The notes below the pieces were generated by a model that was given only the letters and a program-made list of their open reading frames with translations, did no database searches and was not told where the DNA came from. A stretch of DNA of 64,000 nucleotides from Aaosphaeria pasadenensis (lineage: Eukaryota; Ascomycota; Dothideomycetes; Pleosporales): assembly GCA_022813625.1 (NCBI GenBank), contig JAKLMB010000012.1, positions 868,001-932,000 on the forward strand. The letters are read 5' to 3'. Positions 1-11,854 of the stretch are shown here, piece after piece; within the stretch, counting starts at the first letter, position 1; every line of letters starts with the position of its first letter. Position numbers and translations under genes: made by a program.

Positions 1-410
1 GGACGGCCTACCATCGCCTGGCACAGCCGGCTTTGTCCCATTCGTGGCAGTTCCATTTTGTTGTAATCCTTGTTGACCGGCTGGGCCTTGCTGTTGCTGC
101 CGCTGCATCATCTGCTGTTGCATCATGGCAGACTTTTGCTTCTCGAATTGGGTCTTTTTCTGGACCAATGTCAAGATGCTGCGCGCCTTCATGAACTCGG
201 GGTCAGTCTCAGGGGTACCGTTCTGTCTCATCTGGTTGTATTTCTGATATTGTGTTAGCGCAAAGATGCCCGGGATACGCACGCTGTCGCGCAATGTAAG
301 GTTCGCTGTAATCAACATACCAGATAGACCTGCTGGACCATCTCCTTTGTCATGTTTAGAGGCAGCGCGCCCGGCGCGCCGATGCCGGGTGCTGATTGAA
401 CGGACGCCAT
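1..410 (-). CDS. Probable SNF2-family chromatin-remodelling ATPase, N-terminal fragment
   Basis: Only the first two exons lie in the window; the gene continues past base 1. The ATG is at 410-408, and a 77-base intron (320-244, GTATGT donor, CAG acceptor) joins ...QQVYL to KYNQMRQ in frame. The visible protein opens MASVQSAPGIGAPGALPLNM, then a short helical segment of the kind that precedes the QLQ/HSA region, then a Gln/Met-rich low-complexity stretch. This start resembles my recollection of filamentous-fungal Snf2/Sth1-type ATPases, which act in RSC/SWI-SNF-like complexes in the nucleus. The ATPase domain itself is outside the window, so the family call is an inference. It could be another Gln-rich transcription cofactor. 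Confidence 0.5.
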
Positions 411-1849
411 GATGATGGAGCCTCCGTGGAGTGGTGAAAGGCGATGCTATCAGATGCGCCTTCCAGGTTTTTGGTGGACCTTAGACGCGGACACCGCACG
501 TAGGCAGATGTGGCCACCAAGCGCGTGAAATGCAGAAATGACCGTTGGGGAGTGTAGGAGAAGTGAATGGGGCACGAGAGATGCGACTATGACATGCTCG
601 AACGATGCGGGCGTTGGGAAGAGTCCTTCGGATGATGAGGCTGATGGAACTCCGCCGGGGGTGTCGCTTTCGAGATGTCGCGCTGATGAGCCTGGCTGAG
701 GAGGGCGCAGGGAAATCGGGATGGGGGAATGTGCGGGCGCAAACGCGCGTAGAAGTTGCAAGAAATTGCTTCACGCGTCGTTGCAAGCGTGTTGCGATCG
801 GACTTGTGATGCGGGCGGGCGCGGCAGCGAGTTGGGGTTGGGGTGGGCGGTTCTCGTTCGTGCCTCTGGAGGGAGAGGAGAACTTGCCCAGGTGGAGCGC
901 GAAACAGGACTGTGCCAAGAACGGTGTGCGAAAGTGGACTAGCGTATTAGGGCACGTGAAGAGTTTAAAATAACCTAACGCCTTTTCCGTCGGCCGAACC
1001 ACTCACAACCAACCACCAAAATGGTGAATATCGTGATCTCAGTTATGGAGTATCTACTCTGCCTTTTGTTGGCACAAGCAGTTGGCATACTCAATATTGC
1101 GTTTAGACTTGTATCGGATTTCTGAGAGATGCGCCCTCGCAGCCCATTATATGCATATCCCGTCCTTGATGCCAAGGCTTCTCGCCCCTATCCAAAGTCC
1201 GGTGCTCTCTGGCGCAAAGTATGGCAATACTTATAATAATGATAAGAGATAGGTTTGGATGGATAGTCGAGCCTGGCAACCCGGGAACATGAGTTCTCGA
1301 TCGATCAGATTAGTGTCGAACCACGGGAATGCGCGTGTGTTTCGTACCCAATTATTAACGCACTTGTCCCCCCGCATCCTCCAGATCACCCAATCCAGCC
1401 GCGTTCGCTTACAGCCAGTCCGTGAACATATATCCTGAATTCGCGCTTGTACACCATGAATGATATTTCAATGTCAGACTCATCATCTCTCAGGTCTTCG
1501 ATTGCTATCAAATAGCACGTTAAAGACTCATGGATGATGCACTCACATCAAGAGAGAGTCACAGATGGCCCGTGCAATCCACACCGCCATGGACGTGGTG
1601 TGCAAGATCTCCAACGCGAGTAGAGCCGCTGGCTCATCCGGTGACAGCGTAGTCATATAACTAACACCGAACATAGGTGTTGAAGATTTCACAGCACGGT
1701 CAAAGCACACGATAATTTCATGACCAGTATCATTCTTTTTGTACATCAATGTGAGGCTTATCTGCCAAGTGAGCGATATGAATAGATACAACGAATCCAA
1801 TTCCCCAAAAACAACCACCGCAATTCTTTCAGTCCACTCATTGCCCGCT
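411..1849. other. Intergenic; upstream region of the SNF2-like gene
   Basis: No supportable gene. Overlapping ORFs of 70-173 codons on both strands between about 480 and 1000 coincide with a GC-richer stretch and show no domain, signal peptide or splice-linked extension. The half nearest base 411 is presumably promoter and 5' leader of the SNF2-like gene. The half nearest 1850 is 3' flank of the CE15 gene. Confidence 0.5.
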
Positions 1850-3010
1850 CTATGTGAGCGTAGGGGTAGTCCAGTCGATGTACTTGCTGACGTCGGCGGC
1901 GGGACCCTTCTCGATGTTGGCAGTGCTGTCGGACTTGTCGAGCAAGAACTTGTTGATGAAAGCAGTAAGTTCGGCTTGTTGGTTGCTTGGGAATGAGCAA
2001 TGGTTGTGGTTGCCAGAGCCAGTGAAACCCATGTTGTCGGGAACACCGAGGGCCTTGTAGATCAAGCGTCCAGCCTTCATGCAAGCAGTGGTGGAGACAG
2101 GACCGAGCCAGTCAATCTCGTTCTCAATAACGAGGAGACCACGAGGAGCCACGAGACCAGCAAGCTGATGATGATCGGTGGCAGTGGTGGAGGACTTTGT
2201 AGCGAAAGTGTTGAAGTTCTTGGAGAACCAGACGTTCTCGCCAATAATCTGGCCAGAGGTCTGGATGTTCTTGCCAGCAGCCTTCTCCGAGTCGGAAATA
2301 CGCCAGCAGGCAGCACCACCGGATCCGGACTCCTGTGGAAGACCGAGAGCAATACGGGGCACAAGGGCGGCGGCGACGAAAGCACCCTTTCCGTTCCTGG
2401 AGCATCCAGTGACACCAACCTTCTTGGGATTGATGCCCGTATCAACAAGCTCGAGCGCATCAATGATACGATCGACACCCCAAGCCCATGCTGTCAAAGC
2501 ACCAGCGCTGTGGCCGGAGCCATAGAGATCGAAAAATTTACCTTGACCACGGCTGTTGCCACCCTGCTGGGCACCGACTTGGTCGTTGTTGAAGGTGATG
2601 GTAGCAACACCGGCGGGCACGGGAATACTAGCACCGCCGTAGGCGATGATAGCGGGGAAAGGACCAGATCCGCTGGGCTTCTTGATGGAGACCGAGAACG
2701 AAACCGACTTTCCTCCCTCACTGGCGGTAATGGAAAGTGAAGAAGTACCAGATGCAGTGACGGTCGCTGGCTTGGGTGGGAGTATACCGAGTTCCTGTGC
2801 CTGAACAGCAGCGTTGACTTCCTTGTTGCGGCATTCGAAGTCAGCCTTGGTCTCAACCTTCCTTCCGTCGAAGAACTTGAATGGATCTGGGAGCTTCGAG
2901 TTGGAGGTGCTTGGGAACGTGGTTGGCACGTTGCAAGCGGCCTGACGCTGTTCGACAGGGGCCGCAAGCACGGTGGTGGCGAGGAACGGAAGGACGATGG
3001 AGTACTTCAT
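1850..3010 (-). CDS. Secreted 4-O-methyl-glucuronoyl methylesterase (CE15)
   Basis: Intronless 386-residue protein. It hydrolyses the ester between 4-O-methyl-glucuronic acid side chains of xylan and lignin alcohols, so it helps separate hemicellulose from lignin outside the cell. Residues 1-17 (MKYSIVLPFLATTVLAA) form a signal peptide. The CE15 nucleophile motif GCSRNGKGA gives Ser204. Glu227 (PQESGSGG) and His337 (GNHNHCSF) sit at the spacing of the Ser-Glu-His triad of Trichoderma Cip2. A start 35 codons upstream is open in frame, but it would bury the signal peptide, so the ATG at 3010-3008 is chosen. There is no CBM1, unlike Cip2, so this is a catalytic-domain-only form. Neighbours are not obviously related. 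Confidence 0.93.
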   Translation of the reverse strand: MKYSIVLPFLATTVLAAPVEQRQAACNVPTTFPSTSNSKLPDPFKFFDGRKVETKADFECRNKEVNAAVQAQELGILPPKPATVTASGTSSLSITASEGGKSVSFSVSIKKPSGSGPFPAIIAYGGASIPVPAGVATITFNNDQVGAQQGGNSRGQGKFFDLYGSGHSAGALTAWAWGVDRIIDALELVDTGINPKKVGVTGCSRNGKGAFVAAALVPRIALGLPQESGSGGAACWRISDSEKAAGKNIQTSGQIIGENVWFSKNFNTFATKSSTTATDHHQLAGLVAPRGLLVIENEIDWLGPVSTTACMKAGRLIYKALGVPDNMGFTGSGNHNHCSFPSNQQAELTAFINKFLLDKSDSTANIEKGPAADVSKYIDWTTPTLT

Positions 3011-4903
3011 TTTGAACTGGTCTAAAACACTGGTGAGGACTTGAACCACTGCATTGATAAGAATGGCATGGCTAACTCTTATATAGGAGGACCGTTTGCG
3101 CCACTCAACACCCAAGTCTGGTCACTTGCAATATCCGGCGGTAAAACATCTATATTATATGAAGTGTGAGTATGGGAACATGAGCCTCGCGACGTGACTA
3201 TAATATAATTAAGTCAACACGCCTTGGCAATAGACCAAGGAACTTGCGATGAAATGGACTTCCCAGGCGCGAGACCATTGGCGCGTAGAGTTGAATTGCA
3301 TGTATTCGAAGAGCTCATAGGCTCAGACAATGCCGATCGACGAATTCTAGAGCTCTGAGTTGTGGGGGTGTTCACCCAAAAGGTGATAGACTCCATGGCT
3401 GTCATAGGAGAGGTTGTGATGGCAATGTTGGTTTCCCTTTCCAGCAGTCCCAGGGAATGGCAAGAGCTATCCGGGAGTTGCTTGCAGCCATCGTGATCCT
3501 TGCATCTCCTCGATTGCATCTATCAACAGCATCGAATGCGATTGATGGAAAAATAATAGAGATCGCAAAGGCTGCATGTTCTCGAAGCTGGCACCACGCG
3601 CTTCTGCTCCATTGAGCCGTTCGAGAAAATACGATTCTACTTTACTGTACTGGGCAACCAAACATCAAGTACACCCAAATTAATACTGTAGATCTGGTAA
3701 GCTGGTCGGCCAAGAGTCCAGGATTCTTCCCCAGAGTGGCATTGCGGAGGTTATCAATCACTCTGTGGGGCAACGAAGCCGGCTGTAAGGAGGCATCGAT
3801 TGGCAGTGAACAGATAGTTCCACACAGCAATGCCTGTCACGAGAAATCAGAGTGCAATTAAGATTTGCGGTTATTTTCCAATTCTGCGGGGTGCAGTGGA
3901 GCCCTGTCGTTCGGTTTTGGTCGTGGATTGCCGGATTTAGCCTGTTCGCGTGGACGAAACAATAACCGGAAAGTGTCGACCATTTCGAGGGCATTGGGGA
4001 TAGTCGAAATGCTTCGAGGAAAGCTTGATGGCCTTTATGGGAATCTTGGCGGCTATGACGCTCTCCAACGGTTCGACGGCTCCCGATACATCCAGAGCAA
4101 TTATTGAAGTGTGTGTGCTGGCAAAGGAAAATTCTGAATATCACAGTCAACAGAAAACCAAGTTCTATGAAAGGTTAGCCCAGTTCTCGTATCTGTTACA
4201 GAGACCTTACAATGAGTTCATGATTCACAGGATTGATGTAGCTAGGCATAAGTACTTTCCAGGAGGAGTTCAGTTGCAGACATACATGATGATCATATCC
4301 TGATGCGAGGAGGCTCCCAAAACCCTGGAGGTCGGTGAATTTTCGGATATGATAATCGTCCAGGGCTTGTCGATGCATGTGCGGACGTAAACGATCTTAG
4401 CGTACGCGTCCTGCGGACCTTGTGAACGAGATTTATAGTGGACAGAACGCGAAGCGACTTCAGGGAAAAGGCTGAAACCCCACTATCCAGGGAGATTAGA
4501 ACAGTGAGGCAAGGTCGAGGGCATGGAAAGTGCGGGGCGGAAACCCATGTGATAATTTTACATGGGAAAGGCTGTTTCTTTATTATACTGTCATTACGTT
4601 GGTGGCAAGTGCATGAACAGTATTGATAGTAGGAAGGAGATAGATAATACCACCTATCATCTGTAACTACGATCAGGTTGTGAGCTCTAACATATTTAGA
4701 TTTGGTATCGTCGGCATAGCAGAGATCTTGGTAGAGTAAATAGGAAGGCATCCAGGCTGTGCTTTCCTTGGAGTTATGCCTTGATTAGTGTTCCTGGCGG
4801 CTCTGTTTGACGAGAACTTCGGTTGGTACCGTGGACCTCCAATACGCTGGGCAGGTGAGCATAGGCACAAGACTTGAAGATGCGCAACTTGCTCTTCGAA
4901 GAT
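3011..4903. other. Intergenic, no supportable gene
   Basis: Bases just above 3010 are the CE15 promoter. Between 3214 and 4870 the longest ORFs are 92-152 codons, on both strands, overlapping each other, and without motifs. I tried to link the minus-strand ORFs (3214-3519, 3467-3661, 3758-4150) through GT-AG introns and found no convincing model. This may be decayed coding sequence or simply spacer. Confidence 0.4.
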
Positions 4904-6514
4904 TTAGAAGGGTAAGTTGCTAACTGTTGTAGCTAAACCAAGACCGGATATCGCACCAATATTCTGCAATTTGTCTTTGACCCATACTTTGTGTATTCGA
5001 TCCGCCGCTGGTGATGTAAGAACAGCAGTCATGGGCCAGAGCATCCAGAATCCTCGATGTGGTAGATTCGGGTTCTGGTGTATAGAATGTGCGCCATTGA
5101 GTGGAAGTACAATGCGGATATCTTCGTAAATTCCGTCGAGGGTTTTCGATATCAGTTCATTGTAGAGGGCAATCGTAGCTTGTAAATCATCACAGTGGCC
5201 AAGCTGGTAAAATTTGTTACGAAGAAGCTTCAACATGACCTGAAGTATGTTCAAGCTGACGCTTCTGTACAAGCTTGCTGCAATTGCCTCAGTCACCTCG
5301 GCGGAGAGTATGAAAAGGTCATTGAAGGCCTTCCGTTCGCGGCGTTGCATAGGCTCTGTCGTGTCCCAAAAGCTAGTTCTGGCGGCTGCGTCGTCAAGAT
5401 TTTGTGCAATACTGATTCCAGAATCACTGAGTTTTAGGAGTTCATGTAAGCCGGGTTGGCTATTAGACGGATTCACAATAGCGTGCAGATGAAGCCTGAA
5501 GTCGACTGCTTCTCGGATTTCATGGTCGAGAATAACCCCGACAGTCCATGAACTTTGGAAACCTTCTAGTTTGGACCACATCTGAGTGCTGAGGTCCTGG
5601 AGTGTGAACATTTCCATCAGCTAAAAGAAGCACTATTAGTATTTACTTAAAAGAAATGCTATGTATAAGGGCAACAGTACCGTAACATGACAGATGAAAG
5701 CAAAGAGGCTTTTATCAAGGTTGGTGCATAGCCCCCGTTCGGCTCGAAACGTGAGTAGTGCTAATGCCCCCTTGGAATGAGGATGACAAGTATCATTTGA
5801 ATCCATGACCTTGGCTGCGAACTGTGTAGTCACAATAGTCTGTCCGGGTGAGTATGCCGTATTGTAAGGGATATTTAGAGCCAGTGCTGCAACTCACTTC
5901 AAACATGCCAGCGAGAAATAGCCCTACAAGTAGAGAGCTATCCTTTGACAATTCTGAATCTTGAAAAGCGGCATTGGCGCCTGCAATAGCTTTGCCATAA
6001 TATCTTCTAGCTTCCACCATTAAACGTGGCTGGCAAAACTGCCTCGATGAACTTGCTAACGCGACTGCTCTGATAGCATCCTGACAGAAGCCTGTAGAAC
6101 CACCTGTGTCGAGCATAGGAAAGGCTTCAAATATAGCGAAGCCAGAGTGATAGGAATAGTCCAGATAAAATTTGGTAAGGCTGTAGACATCGGCACCAAC
6201 GTGCACATCTTGTAGCAGTCTTGGGCTTGGATTGCTCTCGTCTTCCTCGGCCTGTTCCCTAGTTCTTTGTTTTATTCTATCCTGGACTTGCCTCTCGGCA
6301 TAGGAATTCTGTTGGCGATGTGTCATTGCCCAAGCATCAGGGTATCCGGGGCATATACGGTTCCCCCGCGCACAGCGACGACACGAAGGCTTTTGGGCGT
6401 CGCACTGGTGCAAATTTATGAAATGTCCATTGATTTGTTTAGGCATCGACGTACCTTCATACGCCTCTCTTTGCAGGCAAAACAGCCCTGCGATGGCTTT
6501 CCCGTATTCACCAT
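4904..6514 (-). CDS. Zn(II)2Cys6 fungal transcription factor
   Basis: Four exons: 6514-6455, 6404-5898, 5839-5681, 5620-4904. Introns are 50, 58 and 60 bases (donors GTACGT, GTGAGT, GTACTG) and the model encodes 480 residues. The binuclear zinc cluster is split by intron 1 and reads CFACKERRMK then CDAQKPSCRRCARGNRIC (C-X2-C-X6-C-X6-C-X2-C-X6-C), residues about 11-40. The rest is the alpha-helical 'fungal-specific TF' middle region typical of cluster or local regulators, including LFLAGMFE, a hallmark-like helix before an intron. Without the first intron the cluster is incomplete, which supports the start at 6514. It is a DNA-binding nuclear regulator of unknown target. No biosynthetic or transport partner lies immediately next to it. 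Confidence 0.88.
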
Positions 6515-7399
6515 GACAAGATAAGGATCAACTGGGCAAGGCTATTTTGCTTCGCTGCAGTTCGGCAAGTTCAGCACATTTTGCGCGCTATAGGTCGGTA
6601 CCTAGTGTAAGGAAGTCGAGGAGGGTTAGACAACCAAACCCCACGCCTCGTATGTTGTGTTGTTAGCGGCGGCGGAACACCCGGCATCCACAAGTATCAA
6701 AATAATGCTCCGAACGTAGTAAGAGATGGCGCTGTTTTAGTTGAAAAGTACTCCAGACTAATCACATTGTCTGATTGTCTACCAGGCAGTACACGTTTTA
6801 TGCATCACCCATGGTTTGCGGGTCTCAATAAGAACACTATTTTGCCTTCACACTAATAAAGCTATGAATTTGCTCGTGTACCTTTTTAGGACCATCGTGG
6901 TTTGTTCATGTATACGGTCTTAAAGTATAATTTTACCTTCTTTGTAGCTTCAAATTCGAAGTAATTTGGACCAATGCCAACCATACTGGAAACATGGTGA
7001 GCTATGTAAATTTCAATCCGCTCCTAGTGCTAATTGACAACTTATGTTCATTCCTCATTCGAATGAACTCCTTGAAATGGTTTAAACGCATCTTAATAAT
7101 TCCTTTTCGCTGAATCTAGATCGTCAAAACGAAATGCTGTGTTTTCGCGTAGCGTAGAGTCGGACAAGCTTGAAGAGCACAGCCAATCACAGGCGCCATT
7201 CGCATGGATCGCTGGAAGAGGGTTAGCGTATTCTTGCATCAACCGCTGTGAATTGAAAGTATAAGAACATGATACTTCTCGCAAAGTATTGATTCAAAAG
7301 TAAGATTTCATTAACACTGACATTGCTACTTAAGGGCGAAATTCTCTGACTTGTACCATCTTTTTAAACCCTCTCAACCCCCGAATACCAAATTACATC
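6515..7399. other. Intergenic between divergent TF and GFA genes
   Basis: AT-rich 885-base stretch serving as promoter for the minus-strand regulator and the plus-strand GFA gene. No ORF with recognisable content. Confidence 0.6.
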
Positions 7400-7865
7400 A
7401 TGCCTTCCGGTCAGTGTATGTGTGGTGCAATCAAGTTGCAGATCTCTGGCGACCCAGTCGCTGTAGTATGTATCTCCCTTCTTGCATTTATACCTGCCTT
7501 ACGCCGATTAACGATGAGCATAGGGTCTCTGCCACTGTCTCGACTGCCGCAAAACCTCCGGCAGCACACATGCCACCAATTGGTTCGTCCCCGAAGCCAT
7601 GTTCGCCGTCGAAGGAACTCCCAAAACCTACAAAGCAACTGCGAACAGTGGTAGTGTTGTCACGAGCTACTTCTGCGAAACCTGCGGAGTTACAATGTAT
7701 CGCGCTGGAACTGGCATGCCAGGGATGATGTTTGTCAAGGCGGGCGTTCTGGACGATCCTGAGCTCATCAATTCGTTTGTGCCGCAAGGCGAAATCTTTG
7801 TTTCTCGGCGTGCAGAGTGGTTGTCGCCTATTTCTGGGGCTTCGCAGAAGGAGGAGATGATGTGA
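7400..7865 (+). CDS. GFA (glutathione-dependent formaldehyde-activating)/CENP-V-like protein
   Basis: Two exons, 7400-7465 and 7524-7865, around a 58-base intron (GTATGT...CATAG), encode 135 residues. The family is a small zinc fold. The paired cysteine motifs are visible: CMCG near residue 7, CHCLDCRKTSG after the intron, and FCETCG in the middle. Splicing is required, because the second zinc motif lies in another frame from the ATG. Members include S-(hydroxymethyl)glutathione synthase-like proteins, but most fungal paralogues have no proven reaction, so the glutathione role is family-level only. It has no signal peptide and is probably cytosolic. A second, fused GFA domain is encoded at 49575-50911. 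Confidence 0.9.
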
Positions 7866-8361
7866 GGGGCGGATGTTTAAGATATGCAGTAGGAATAGAA
7901 TGCAAGAGATTTGTTGTAAACCTGTGAAGCAATTCGGATAGCTTCCAATACATTGTCTCCTACGTACTACTTCTTGTATGACAGTTGTTTAGGTCTGCAG
8001 ATTTTACTCTGATCAACGCGCCTCTATAGCTGCCAACTAGTAGAAAGGAAAAAGGAGCGCAATGGGGTTACCATTGGTAAATAAAATTCTAGATTTACAC
8101 ATGCGCAATACATAAGCATTTGCTCGAAGTATACAATTTTAGACCTAAAAGAAGCTTGTTCAAGTAATGACCATAGTCATCGATATGGCTGGCGGTCATA
8201 AATCGACTCATTGATGAGGGGAAAAGAAATTCACGCGTCGGATCTTCTCTTGTACACACAAGAAATGGAAGTGTGTTATTTTCGCCAGTCATACTATGAT
8301 ACCGGATCACCAGAAAAGACCGCACCGCAAGACAAGAATGCAAGAAAACACGAATGAAGGA
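7866..8361. other. Convergent 3' spacer
   Basis: Lies between the 3' ends of the GFA gene (+) and the small secreted protein gene (-). Nothing beyond 3' flanking sequence seen. Confidence 0.5.
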
Positions 8362-8876
8362 TCATTTGCCTCCAGGTACTATTGGGGCAAACGATTCGGC
8401 ATTCGCGAGAGAGAATTCGCAACGTGTGGTGTCTCCATCTGTCGGGCATTCTGGGCCTTCGGCATAACTTCCCCTAATCCTATTGCCCCATTGTATTAGT
8501 TGATATCGCTGAAAGAAGGGAATGCGCAGCCTGTAACTTACAACCTTCCGTCTGCCATCGTGTAGTTGTATAAGAGATTGGATTTTAGGTTTGGCCAATC
8601 CCAGAGAAAAGACCCTCCGTTGTCGCACGGAACCTCTCCACCTGATATCGATCCCTTTTCTTCCGTTTTAGAGCAGATGGTTTCTTTATCTGCGTTGGAA
8701 ATAGTCCACTCTTGAGCTGATGGAACGTTTATGTCGTCCTTGTTAAACGAGAGCTTTCCATTCACAAAAACGATTCTATCTTTCGCTACCTGATTCTGAT
8801 CAGGGGGGTTCTGAGCTGATGCAAGATAAGGTACAGCAATAAGCATGTACAGAGACAAAGATGAGAGAGACAGCAT
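8362..8876 (-). CDS. Small secreted four-cysteine protein, function unknown
   Basis: Two exons, 8876-8542 and 8479-8362, with a 62-base intron (GTAAGT...AATAG), encode 150 residues. The start is the ATG at 8876-8874. Ten upstream in-frame codons begin with TTG and are not used. Residues 1-21 (MLSLSSLSLYMLIAVPYLAS) are a signal peptide. The mature part has exactly four cysteines (contexts ICS, PCD, ECP, RCE), enough for two disulfides, and one N-glycosylation sequon (NYT). Splicing extends the protein past a stop that follows MADGRL, adding the last two cysteines. Size, secretion and cysteine content suit an apoplastic effector or a wall-associated protein, but no family is recognised. Confidence 0.72.
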
Positions 8877-9367
8877 TGTAACAAGATATATGGTGTTGAA
8901 GCGCAAGTAGGATATAATGAAAGGACAACAAAAGTGAGAGGTGTAGTATTATAAAATTTACGTTGAGATCATCCTAATATATACTACTGACTCTTTTTGA
9001 AGGGATCTATGTTACACTAATTATAGATTTTGGAAAGTAGGAGGTTGTCGCGGACTTTAACTCCTCGTACCATCGGACAATTTCCTGCCGCACACTAATA
9101 AACCCCCCGCGATGTCATGCACTCAAAATTTCTAAGCAATACCAATCACTTGGTCTAATGCGATTTGATTGTTGCATTGGAACACCTGAACAAGGAAAAG
9201 AGGTCTCAATGTTTGTTGGGATTTATTCTCAGATTTCATTGAATACCACCATGATGTGGTTTATCATCGTCTCTTTGGCTTCAACCCCACGCCAGTTCCA
9301 CTTCTTCTTGCTGTAGCCTTTGCTCTTCTTATCTCACCTCCTTCTATTATTCCTCCTTTGCTCATTG
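8877..9367. other. Intergenic, promoter of the small secreted protein
   Basis: No gene seen. The bases next to 8876 are the 5' flank of the small secreted protein gene. Confidence 0.5.
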
Positions 9368-10009
9368 TTACTCTTCTTCCTTCTTGGCGAGTCCTGCGGT
9401 AGTGTGCTCGTCCTCACTCTCGTCCTTGCGCTCTATCACATCCAGATCAACCCTAAGATATTTGCGGGTTACGGGATCGCGGGCGTAAGCATCCAACGGG
9501 TTATCATACCCACGAGGCATGCGGAAGCTACATGGAATTTTTTTTTAGTAATCAGTGAAGAATGAGAACAAATGGCAATCATACATGAAGGAGAGGGACT
9601 CGAGATGATCAGTAAAGACGATCCGGCCGCCACCATTTTCCACGATACTTCGCATCTCCTGTGCCTTCGTCGGCTCAAGGACAATGACCTACAATCGTTA
9701 GAGCTAATCTTCAAGATGTTCAATAATACTGACCGTGTATTGGAATCGCGGCTCACACGTCGCTTTTAGCTTGTCCTTGGTCTCCTTCGCCTTCTTCACG
9801 GCCTCTGGGATTTTGGACTTTTCCTACTCACTCGTAACGAACCACAAGTGCCTTAATAGGACTCGTCACGTGCGCTGTGAAGAACAGTGAAGACCGCCAA
9901 AATTAAGTGAAGAATCTTGGCCGCAATCGACACTATTCCCCAACACTTACCCGATCAGGCAGGTTGGACAAAGGGTTACAACGAAGCCGATGTCCGCTGA
10001 TTGAGGCAT
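9368..10009 (-). pseudogene. Disrupted gene remnant, unknown protein
   Basis: Minus-strand sequence looks coding but cannot be read through. A possible first exon (10009-9951) starts MPQSADIGFVVTL and ends at a GTAAGT donor. Downstream, the segment EKSKIPEAVKKAKETK joins across plausible introns to VIVLEPTKAQEMRSIV and then to FRMPRGYDNPLDAYARDP, and ends in an acidic tail at 9368. Just before EKSKIP a TAG/TGA pair interrupts every frame that could connect to the upstream exon, and no GT-AG intron of normal size removes it. The simplest reading is a frameshifted or stop-bearing pseudogene; a missed 5' exon is the alternative. No domain is recognised. The plus-strand hydrophobic ORF over the same bases is an antisense shadow. 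Confidence 0.4.
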
Positions 10010-11307
10010 TGTTATTCCCGTCCCAAGAAACAAAATTGCCTATGGCAGAATAATAATAGGAAAATCCATCCGAGTATAGAATAGGGTAATAAGTGCTGAT
10101 GCGGAATTATCAATGGGGAGAAAGATATGGTGTAAAGAGCTGACAGTGGTCGCTAGGTTGATGAGAGGGTCAGCGCTTGAAATTATGGTTTTCCTTGCGG
10201 GGCATGCTTGCGGATTTTTTATGTCGGGTATGAGAGTGATTGCGGTTTGGATCTTTTGATATGAGAGGGTAGGATTGTGTTGTTCGGGAAAGAAGTCAAA
10301 GGTTTATATTCGAATTGTTGGTTTAAAGTACTTTGGTGCACGCACCACATTTCAGTTAAGCTGGGTGAGAGTGGAAGTGAGAGTAAGGGTGAGAACGAAA
10401 GGTACCATCCGCAAACTCTTCCACGTACCCTTTCACATCCTCGATTAGACAAAACCTATAAACTACAGAAAAAGAGAAGACAGAGTTAAAAACAAAAGTA
10501 AATGTAAATTCCAGAAAAATAAAGAAAGGATTGAGTGAATAAAACTCCGAAAGTTAAACTCTAGTAACTCCAAAAAGAGAATCGATAAGGAAATGAAATA
10601 CTTGACAAGGAAATAGATGAGATTCAAGAATCAGAGTAACATTTAATGAAAGGACTAATGGAAGATTCGTTAAACAATTCAACCACTCTATAATTGGGTT
10701 GAAAAGGTGGATGTGCATATCGTGCAAGTCATGTGTTGAAGAATTATGAAACGCAGAGAACAGGACTGTCCGATCGAATCGTTACACCTTATGGTCATAC
10801 TCCTATGAATCGCAGATGAGTAATGGCCGATGAGGCTCCAGTATGTAGGTCAGGTAGCCGTAGCACAATATGAGATCTCTAAGGCTAAGTCAGACGTTTC
10901 AAAATTCTAGCAGAGTCCGTTGGAGTGCATGGGTCAATGGTCAGGTTTCACGGGCTCCAACATCGAGCAAGCAAGCTATCATGACATTCCGATCAGAGAA
11001 CATCAGATCTTCAAAGTCTCAATTCAAATTGATGCTACGAATGCTGCGCAGTAATTATTTACTATGCCAAAAGTTGCTGCGTGGTTGCTTGCCGTGAACT
11101 ACTAATCAGCAGGCGCATCGGGACTATCACCGAGCAGATTTCATGGATTTAAACATGGGACAAACGTCTTCTTTGATCAATAAAATTTCTGTAAGGTATC
11201 AAGTAAACTATCATCTGAATGGCTTGAATCACTCCACACAACGTCTATAGTAGATAAGAGACGCCACAAGCCATCCCTCGATCTGCGGATCCCTACGTGA
11301 AATAAAC
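10010..11307. other. Intergenic, AT-rich, nothing recognised
   Basis: About 1.3 kb with only ORFs under 80 codons. Several A-rich stretches lie near 10490-10600. No repeat, tRNA or coding signal was identified. Confidence 0.5.
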
Positions 11308-11710
11308 TCAATAGGAAATTGACATAATCAATCTTCTTGAAAGGCCAGTTGAGAAGGCCTTGAATCTCCCCGGGTTCCTAGCCAATATCTCCTCGATCGT
11401 CCTGGCACTCTCCTGATACATTTGACCACTAAGCAGGCGCATCCTGCCCGGCCATGTCAGAGTATGTCCATTTGCGAGAAGGACGGTCAGGATCGGGCAT
11501 GGTGGGCACATCTTTCCATGTGCCATACATAGGGGCAGAGAAAAGTCGCCTCGACGTGTCAAGGAAGCCGTCGTGTACTTGAGTCCGCCTGATCGTTAAC
11601 CGTGTACTTAAGCGGGCAGAGCGGTATGCCAATTCTTCTGGGAAGATAACATTGTAGTACAATGTCATCGCAGTTCCCACGAACAGCGTCTTCTATATTG
11701 TGCTGAATGG
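11308..11710 (-). pseudogene. Possible decayed coding segment
   Basis: Two overlapping minus-strand frames look protein-like but do not join. One reads FVGTAMTLYYNVIFPEELAY through to a stop after SDMAGQDAPA. The other carries QMYQESARTIEEILARNPGR and stops at 11308. The switch point near 11430 has no usable splice donor, so a frameshift is more likely than an intron. It may be a broken relative of an unknown gene, or the degraded 3' part of something once joined to the gene at 11855. Evidence is only compositional. Confidence 0.25.
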
Positions 11711-11854
11711 AATGATGTTTGGGCTACTAGGTAGGGCAGTCCAAAGATCGACTGCCGTGCTGAATTGTCAGAGCTAACATGCCTTTATCTCTGGCGTCCA
11801 GAGATCATTCCACATTTGTGCCTTCTCTTCTTTATTGCAATGCAAATATGTTCC

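Noticed and set aside
481..1002. 173-codon minus-strand and 122-codon plus-strand ORFs upstream of the SNF2-like gene
   Set aside because: They overlap on opposite strands in a GC-richer stretch, with no motif, splice extension or signal peptide; open by composition.
2000..2740. 246-codon plus-strand ORF
   Set aside because: Entirely antisense to the CE15 gene, whose catalytic motifs are on the other strand; a codon-bias shadow.
9320..9565. Leucine-rich 'membrane' ORF on the plus strand
   Set aside because: The hydrophobic run is the antisense of a Glu/Lys-rich tail on the minus strand.
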